Of a stretch of 28,851 nt of DNA, positions 22,614 to 28,851 are shown one piece after another. A program made the translations under genes and the position numbers. Source of the stretch: Entrophospora sp. SA101 (taxonomy: Eukaryota > Glomeromycota > Glomeromycetes > Entrophosporales > Entrophosporaceae); contig CAUDNR010000757.1 in the NCBI GenBank assembly GCA_958430865.1, positions 9,827 through 38,677 of the forward strand, given 5' to 3'. Every line of letters begins with the position of its first letter. The stretch's first letter is position 1. The notes beneath the pieces were generated by a model, which searched no databases, was not told the origin of the DNA, and saw only the letters and a program-made list of their open reading frames with translations.

Positions 22614-24225
22614 ACAATTGTTCAGCTTCAAAATACTAAAACAAAAAATTTCTTATATCATTTTAAAAAAAATTAACCGAAAAGTTTTTTTGTTCATGAC
22701 TCGAGCTTCAAAACTTATCGGCTAGTTTTTTCTTAAACTAAAAATTGACAGAGCCTTTGGCATTTTGAAAATTCCAAATTTTGTTATATGTTTAAGAATC
22801 GAGACTAAGTAAATTTCGTGTAACAATGTTTACAACATATATTGATTTATTTGTATTATTTATTTCCTTTTTTTTATTAATAATAAAAGTTCTTTACAAT
22901 AAAAAAGTTTAACGAACATATTACATGCTACTATATACACTCTTTGTATTTATCTTCATTTATATTAATAAAAATGCATAATAATAAAAATAAAATTTCA
23001 ATTTATTATTACTATTTTGGATACAAGCAAATGATTTTTATTATTATATGTTGTGTAACTCAAGTGTGCATGATTGTTTTTTTTTTGTAAAAAGATGAAA
23101 TTAGAAACAATTGGAATCGCGTCTACATTTTCATGAAATTAATCCTTCCAATTACATTATCATCATTTCCGCGAAAAAAATTGTTTTCAACCACTACGAT
23201 GATAAAACCGAAAGGAATCGTTGCTGTCATAGGTACGACAGGAGTTGGTAAATCCAATTTAGGTGTTCAATTAGGAAAGGCGATAAATGGTGAAGTTGTT
23301 AATGTTGATTCAATGCAGGTCAATCAATACCTGTCCATAATTGGATGAATTTATTTGCGATCATCGACAATAAATAAATTAAACAATAATTGATGATTTA
23401 TAGGTATACAAAGGATTAGACATTATAACAAATAAGATTTCAGTTGAGGAATGTGAAGGAGTTCCACATCATCTGATGGATTTCTTAGAAACACATCAAG
23501 AATACAGGGTCACACAATTTATTAAAGATGCATTACGTGTTGTATCCATTGAATCAATGGAAATCAAATCATAAAATCATAATATTCTATCTATCCTTAA
23601 TTTATTCTACTGCTTTATTTTTGTTTTGAAAGATCAAAGAAATTCATGATCGTGATAAAGTACCAATACTGGTTGGAGGAACACATTATTACTTGCAAAA
23701 TTTGATTTGGAGAAACTCACTTGTTACTACTACAAATGATGTTTATGATGATGATGGTGATGGTGATGATGGTGATGGCAACAATTGTTATTATGATAAT
23801 GGAAATGATGAGGTAGATGATGAATTGAATGAATCAGATGAAAAGATTCCAAGTAGTCAAGATCCACAATCAATATATAAACAGTTACAAGTTGTTGATC
23901 CTATAATGGCAAATAAATGGCATTGGAAGGATACAAGAAGAGTTTATAGGAGTTTGAAGGTGAGAGAAACTGGGCAGTAGTAATATTGAATGTTGGAGAT
24001 GGAGATGGAGATGGTGATGGTGATGGTAGTTATTTAATAATTACTTGTTAATGACTTTTGATTAGGTTTATTTGGAAACAGGTAAACCACACAGTCAATG
24101 GATTAAAGAACAAAATTTGCAGGATCAGAAAATAAAATCTTTAAGGTGGAGTTTGAATTGATTTATTTTTAGATAATAAATAATTCCAAGAAAATAAAAA
24201 CCACATTAAATGTAAAATTTTTGCT
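22614..24225. repeat. Direct repeat around TRIT1, copy 1 (partner 24617-26228)
   Basis: 1612 bp repeated at a constant offset of 2003 with no difference seen, introns and GATGGT microsatellite included. The left edge follows TACAGTGCGCTTATAGTA, a possible Tc1/mariner-type end. The right edge lies in the intron after exon 4 of the tRNA dimethylallyltransferase gene. Confidence 0.95.
23133..24145 (+). pseudogene. Truncated tRNA dimethylallyltransferase gene (exons 1-4 only)
   Basis: Exons 23133-23318, 23404-23541, 23633-23959 and 24066-24145 are the same as the first four exons of the complete gene 2003 bp downstream. They include the P-loop GTTGVGKS and the DSMQ motif. The sequence then leaves homology in intron 4 (24225), and no exon 5 follows in the 391-bp spacer. 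A transcript could encode at most the N-terminal half, without most of the tRNA-binding and zinc-finger parts, so it is very likely non-functional. Its promoter region (from 22614) is also duplicated, so it may still be transcribed. Confidence 0.85.
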
Positions 24226-24616
24226 TGACTATGTTGTTAAATAATATTTTGTTTGACCTCTGTGTTCCTTTGAGTTGATACTTTTGAGGTGTTTAGAAAC
24301 ACTTACAATCAAATTTTTCAGAAATCGAGAAATTTTGGGATAAATATATTTAGTACTTATTTGCTCAACAAAATCTTCAGTATATCAACATCAAAGATTG
24401 AGTCTGTTATTTATAATTCATTGCTAACTGAATTATGTCTTTGACCCGAGGCATGGTATTTCTAAAAGCTTTGGCAGAATTTATGTTCCTTTACTTTGTT
24501 ATGTATTTTTGGTTTTCCTTTATTTCAAGGTATTGAATTTAAACATTTTGTAAAATCAACCAAAAATTAGTATTACATAGTATGTAGTATTGGTTTATTA
24601 TTATCTATAAAAAGGT
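24226..24616. other. Unique spacer between the two TRIT1 repeat copies
   Basis: 391 bp present only once. It contains a short frame at about 24435-24540 (MSLTRGMVFLKALAEFM, hydrophobic, 33 codons) with no recognisable family, and no terminal repeats. Its origin is unclear; it may be ancestral flank left between copies or filler DNA at the breakpoint. Confidence 0.5.
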
Positions 24617-26228
24617 ACAATTGTTCAGCTTCAAAATACTAAAACAAAAAATTTCTTATATCATTTTAAAAAAAATTAACCGAAAAGTTTTTTTGTTCAT
24701 GACTCGAGCTTCAAAACTTATCGGCTAGTTTTTTCTTAAACTAAAAATTGACAGAGCCTTTGGCATTTTGAAAATTCCAAATTTTGTTATATGTTTAAGA
24801 ATCGAGACTAAGTAAATTTCGTGTAACAATGTTTACAACATATATTGATTTATTTGTATTATTTATTTCCTTTTTTTTATTAATAATAAAAGTTCTTTAC
24901 AATAAAAAAGTTTAACGAACATATTACATGCTACTATATACACTCTTTGTATTTATCTTCATTTATATTAATAAAAATGCATAATAATAAAAATAAAATT
25001 TCAATTTATTATTACTATTTTGGATACAAGCAAATGATTTTTATTATTATATGTTGTGTAACTCAAGTGTGCATGATTGTTTTTTTTTTGTAAAAAGATG
25101 AAATTAGAAACAATTGGAATCGCGTCTACATTTTCATGAAATTAATCCTTCCAATTACATTATCATCATTTCCGCGAAAAAAATTGTTTTCAACCACTAC
25201 GATGATAAAACCGAAAGGAATCGTTGCTGTCATAGGTACGACAGGAGTTGGTAAATCCAATTTAGGTGTTCAATTAGGAAAGGCGATAAATGGTGAAGTT
25301 GTTAATGTTGATTCAATGCAGGTCAATCAATACCTGTCCATAATTGGATGAATTTATTTGCGATCATCGACAATAAATAAATTAAACAATAATTGATGAT
25401 TTATAGGTATACAAAGGATTAGACATTATAACAAATAAGATTTCAGTTGAGGAATGTGAAGGAGTTCCACATCATCTGATGGATTTCTTAGAAACACATC
25501 AAGAATACAGGGTCACACAATTTATTAAAGATGCATTACGTGTTGTATCCATTGAATCAATGGAAATCAAATCATAAAATCATAATATTCTATCTATCCT
25601 TAATTTATTCTACTGCTTTATTTTTGTTTTGAAAGATCAAAGAAATTCATGATCGTGATAAAGTACCAATACTGGTTGGAGGAACACATTATTACTTGCA
25701 AAATTTGATTTGGAGAAACTCACTTGTTACTACTACAAATGATGTTTATGATGATGATGGTGATGGTGATGATGGTGATGGCAACAATTGTTATTATGAT
25801 AATGGAAATGATGAGGTAGATGATGAATTGAATGAATCAGATGAAAAGATTCCAAGTAGTCAAGATCCACAATCAATATATAAACAGTTACAAGTTGTTG
25901 ATCCTATAATGGCAAATAAATGGCATTGGAAGGATACAAGAAGAGTTTATAGGAGTTTGAAGGTGAGAGAAACTGGGCAGTAGTAATATTGAATGTTGGA
26001 GATGGAGATGGAGATGGTGATGGTGATGGTAGTTATTTAATAATTACTTGTTAATGACTTTTGATTAGGTTTATTTGGAAACAGGTAAACCACACAGTCA
26101 ATGGATTAAAGAACAAAATTTGCAGGATCAGAAAATAAAATCTTTAAGGTGGAGTTTGAATTGATTTATTTTTAGATAATAAATAATTCCAAGAAAATAA
26201 AAACCACATTAAATGTAAAATTTTTGCT
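24617..26228. repeat. Direct repeat around TRIT1, copy 2
   Basis: Second copy of 22614-24225. It ends 7 bp before exon 5 of the complete gene, at TTTTTGCT, where copy 1 continues TGACTATG and copy 2 continues AGGTAG, the real acceptor region. This shows that copy 2 is the parental locus and copy 1 the truncated duplicate. Confidence 0.95.
25098..25139 (+). promoter_or_regulatory. Upstream open reading frame overlapping the TRIT1 start (ATGA)
   Basis: ATG at 25098 opens 13 codons (MKLETIGIASTFS) and ends at TGA 25137-25139, overlapping the main ATG at 25136-25138 by two bases. If the 5' end of the mRNA lies upstream, translation of the main frame would need leaky scanning or termination-reinitiation. 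The same layout exists at 23095-23136 in the truncated copy. Confidence 0.45.
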
Positions 26229-27516
26229 AGGTAGATTTCCTAGGACATGTATTTTCTGGTTATATGCTGACAACAAAGTACTCGATCCTAGACTAGATTC
26301 CAGAGTTGATAAAATGATCCAAGTAATCTATTACATGTGATATTTTATATCATATAATACCATGCCATATTAATATATTTACTGAACAAACAGAATGGAC
26401 TTTTTGAAGAAATCAAGTTTCTTAGAAATTTGATAAAGAATGGAGAAATACATGCACTTTTAAGAAATAATAAAGTTGATTATACTAGAGGAATTTGGCA
26501 AGCTATTGGTAAACAAAAATCTATGGTAACATCTTTTATGCTATCCCTATTAATTAACAAGTAATATTCTTTAAATCATAGGATACAAAGAATTTGATAA
26601 TTATTTAAGTATGTTGGAGTCAAATACACAAAATGAAAAAAATTTGGAAGAATCAAAGAGATCAGGAACAGAATTGATGAAAATAGCTACTCGTCAATAT
26701 GCTAGAAGACAAGTTCGTTGGATCAAAAATCAATTATTAAGAAAGTGTCAACAACAACAACAACAACAACAACAAAAATCTTTTATCAACAATAACAGTG
26801 GAGATTGGGTATCATCATCATCAATATGTAGATTATATTTACTAGATGCAACTAGTAATGATTAATAAAAATTTTTAATTGTTATTTCCCTTGATATTAT
26901 TTTGAAAATTAAATAATTATTAATTGATATCTTTTCATTTAAAAAAAAAATTTAAAAAAAAAAAGATTTAGAAAATTGGAATCAAAATGTTCGTGATATA
27001 GCCATTAAAACAACCAAGGGTAATTATCAAATAACATTTCACTATTTAATGTAAGTAGATATATTCTAAAATTGATTGATTACAAAACAGAGTTTTTGGA
27101 GACGGGAATAGGACCTGATCCAACTACAATAAACGATTTTGCAAACAAAATGCTAAGTTCAAATTATAATCAAGAAGAGTAATTAAACATCCATTTTCTT
27201 TTTTTTTTAATAATATTTTTTTTCTTGTAAATTATAATAATAATAATAATCACTCCTCCCCAAATTCTATAGTGGATTTTCTAGATTGAATACATGGAAA
27301 AAATATCAATGTGATATTTGTAAACTATTTAATACTGATGAAGAGGACGAAGATAGATCATCAGTAGCATTCAACGGGAAAAATGAATGGGAACAGCATT
27401 TGAATAGTAAATGGCATAAATCTAGCATTAGACTGAAAAAAGAAATTGATGAAAAATGGAATGGTGAATTACCAAATTGGATAAAAAAAAGAAAAAACAG
27501 AAGGAAAAAAATTTGA
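25136..27516 (+). CDS. TRIT1: tRNA dimethylallyltransferase (TRIT1/MOD5), complete gene, 10 exons
   Basis: Exons: 25136-25321, 25407-25544, 25636-25962, 26069-26148, 26235-26322, 26394-26508, 26582-26854, 26966-27019, 27091-27178 and 27273-27516; 530 residues with all phases consistent. It transfers dimethylallyl from DMAPP to A37 of tRNAs reading UNN codons. Seen: P-loop GTTGVGKS (34-41), VNVDSMQ (56-62), VGGTHYY, FPRTCIFWLYAD, YTRGIWQAIGYKEF and RQVRWIKNQLL. The C-terminal zinc finger is of the CX2C...HX5H type (CDIC...HLNSKWH), as in eukaryotic enzymes. The first 22 residues (MKLILPITLSSFPRKKLFST) look like a mitochondrial presequence, and Met23 would give a cytosolic/nuclear form, as known for yeast Mod5. 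Odd: an Asp/Gly/Asn insert after LIWRNSL encoded by a GATGGT repeat, a poly-Gln run near 26750-26774, and acceptor choice TAGGTAG|A at exon 5. The exon 8 acceptor is weak (A-rich). Confidence 0.92.
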
Positions 27517-27661
27517 AAATTGATTTAATAAAATTATTTTTAGATAATTTACAAATATATCTATATATACTATTCTACATTTATTCACATATAATTTATA
27601 TATGATTTATTTTTTATGTTGTCTTTAATCTTTATTTAATTAATATCTAATGTTGTGTAAT

Positions 27662-28046
27662 CTATTTTTTCTTGTTCTCATCATCCATGTCTCCATCCTT
27701 TCCACCACTGTTATTGCCTTTGGCATCTTTTAATTCTGATATTAATTCCTTTAGTAGGCCTTTTAGTGTAACAACTTCTGAATCAATTTCTATGATTTTA
27801 GTATTTAAATTTTTAGCTAATTGATTGTTTTCTTCTAATTTTATTATATTTCTTATAGTTATATCATTATCATTATTATTATCATCATTATCACTATAAT
27901 TATTATTATTATTAACATTATTATTAGCATTAACTCCACCATTAATACTACCGATGCCAATATTATTGCTGTTGTTGCTGCCACCAGGAATACCACTACC
28001 AATTAATTTTCTCTTTTTAAAGTTCCATAAACTATTTTCATTAGAC
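27662..28046 (-). CDS. Last exon of an unrecognised Asn-rich coiled-coil protein
   Basis: The minus-strand frame runs from an AG acceptor (first base 28046, after TTTAAG) to TAG at 27664-27662, 127 codons, with no initiating ATG at its start. It begins SNENSLWNFKKRKL, continues with Gly/Asn-rich and NND tracts encoded by an ATT/ATC microsatellite, then a likely coiled coil (IIKLEENNQLAKNL, EVVTLKGLLKELISELKDA) and an acidic-basic tail. Convergent with TRIT1, with 145 bp between the stops. Upstream exons are not securely found: the adjacent minus-strand stretch 28100-28260 reads FYFWPMPNEPKFIHYVGHSD before a stop. A transcription-factor tail is possible but unproven. Confidence 0.5.
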
Positions 28047-28344
28047 CTTAAATCTTTTCATCAAATCAATCTACACTGTAGAAAATCATTCTTACTCTCA
28101 TATCATTTAAATATACAACCTCAATGACCTTTAGATTTCTCCTTCCACTAATCAAAATTATCACTATGACCAACATAATGTATAAATTTTGGTTCATTTG
28201 GCATTGGCCAAAAATAAAATTTCTTGATTTTTAGTCTACAATCATTTCTGTTTTGAATCAAAGACATGCATATCAACCTTTTGATGCTGCTTCATTGAAT
28301 ATCCCATCATTAATTAATTGGGGCATACTGCAACAAAACCAGAC
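28047..28344. other. Stretch with broken minus-strand coding text
   Basis: The minus strand contains FWPMPNEPKFIHYVGHSDNFD and, in another frame, QLINDGIFNEAASKG, each ended by stops. It may be an intron plus relics or a decayed gene. No family recognised. Confidence 0.3.
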
Positions 28345-28745
28345 AAAGTGAACATTGGTATTACCAAGAATTTCAGGATCAAAATTTAGTCATTTGCAAT
28401 GTGATTATAATTAACAGTTTTATAATATCCCGTTTGTTATATATAGAATTACCTCTATATAAAAATAGTTAATATGAAACTCATTTACATCAGATCTACA
28501 ATGGAACCCAAGAATTATAGTACCATCAGAAGTGTTTTAAAAAAAGAACAAGGTGAAAAAATTGCTCCTTACATTTTCAAAATAAATGATGCTCAGACAC
28601 TTGAAACTTACTTATTTAAGAAAAGAAAAGATTACCTATGAAATTTACCAAGAGAGAAAAATAATAAATGTTAGAAAAAGAAAGCAGAATGAAAGTATGT
28701 TATTACCCAACAAACAGCAAAAATCTTTAAAAGGAAAATAACTAC
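28345..28745 (+). repeat. Dispersed repeat, diverged copy C
   Basis: The plus strand here matches the minus strand of about 1835-1495 (and 14539-14199): ATTACCAAGAATTTCAGGAT against ATTACCAAGGATTTCAGGGA, then a common stretch containing ACCTATGAAATTTACCAAGA. The peptide RKIINVRKRKQNES...LLPNK is conserved against RKIIDVRKRKQNES...LLPNK. A 55-codon frame at 28474-28641 (MKLIYIRSTMEPKNY, ending KKRKDYL) is intact here but frameshifted in the other copies. The repeat probably continues past the window end. Confidence 0.65.
28474..28641 (+). CDS. Small frame within the dispersed repeat (55 residues)
   Basis: ATG 28474 to TGA 28639-28641: a basic peptide containing TIRSVLKKEQGEK and LETYLFKKRKDYL. 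Homologous text in the 1.5-1.8 kb copy is frameshifted. The following frame (RKIINVRKRKQNES) suggests that both belong to one ancestral protein broken here after DYL. Function unknown; likely a relic. Confidence 0.3.
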   Translation: MKLIYIRSTMEPKNYSTIRSVLKKEQGEKIAPYIFKINDAQTLETYLFKKRKDYL

Positions 28746-28851
28746 CATTTGATAGTTGGAATGAATTTCAATTTATACAGAGGGAAATTTCCTCAATTAC
28801 TTTTTTATTTTCAATCAAGATCATCTTTTAGTCTCTTTGACTTCAATTTGA

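Overview
The window is very AT-rich, intron-dense eukaryotic DNA with GT-AG and some GC-AG introns of about 50-300 nt and AATAAA-type 3' ends. It is packed with DNA-transposon debris. A MATA-type HMG-box gene, fungal-style short introns and the base composition suggest a fungus, most likely an early-diverging Mucoromycota such as an arbuscular mycorrhizal (Glomeromycotina) species. That assignment is inference, because no marker here is diagnostic.

Layout. 1-260: minus-strand Tc1/mariner-like transposase fragment. 263-5035: a block with a MITE, a decayed dispersed repeat, a seven-exon TOE1/CAF1-family 3' exonuclease gene (1924-3748) and a frameshifted CCHC zinc-knuckle fragment. 5036-8177: no intact gene; repeat relics only. 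8178-9840 (-): a three-exon gene for a 12-TM MFS permease of the ArsJ type. 10140-12484 (+): an eleven-exon GAPDH paralogue. These two genes are divergent, with only 299 bp between start codons. 12885-12952: an inverted copy of a GAPDH exon, followed by a 10-N assembly gap. 12963-17775: second, nearly identical copy of the 263-5035 block, including a second TOE1 gene. 17.8-18.3 kb: decayed Pif1/Helitron-type helicase. 18959-19450: hAT-like MITE. 19916-20842 (-): HMG-box protein. 21.2-22.4 kb: stacked hAT and Mutator-like non-autonomous elements. 22614-24225 and 24617-26228: exact direct repeat; the first copy holds a truncated and the second the complete tRNA dimethylallyltransferase gene (TRIT1/MOD5, ending at 27516). 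27662-28046 (-): last exon of an unrecognised asparagine-rich, coiled-coil protein. 28345-28745: another copy of the dispersed repeat.

The most interesting system is the ArsJ + GAPDH pair. In bacteria, a GAPDH makes the unstable 1-arseno-3-phosphoglycerate from arsenate and ArsJ exports it. Here the same two functions sit head to head in a eukaryotic genome. The GAPDH departs from the family signature right at the catalytic cysteine (ATCTSN instead of ASCTTN) and at the usually conserved DWRGGR stretch (DRRRGR). It also needs a 2-nt micro-exon to stay in frame. I infer a dedicated, co-regulated arsenate-detoxification cassette.

Caution: the N gap, the fold-back repeat beside it and the perfect 4.4-kb repeat after it mean that the order of the two contigs, and whether TOE1 is really duplicated, should not be taken on trust.
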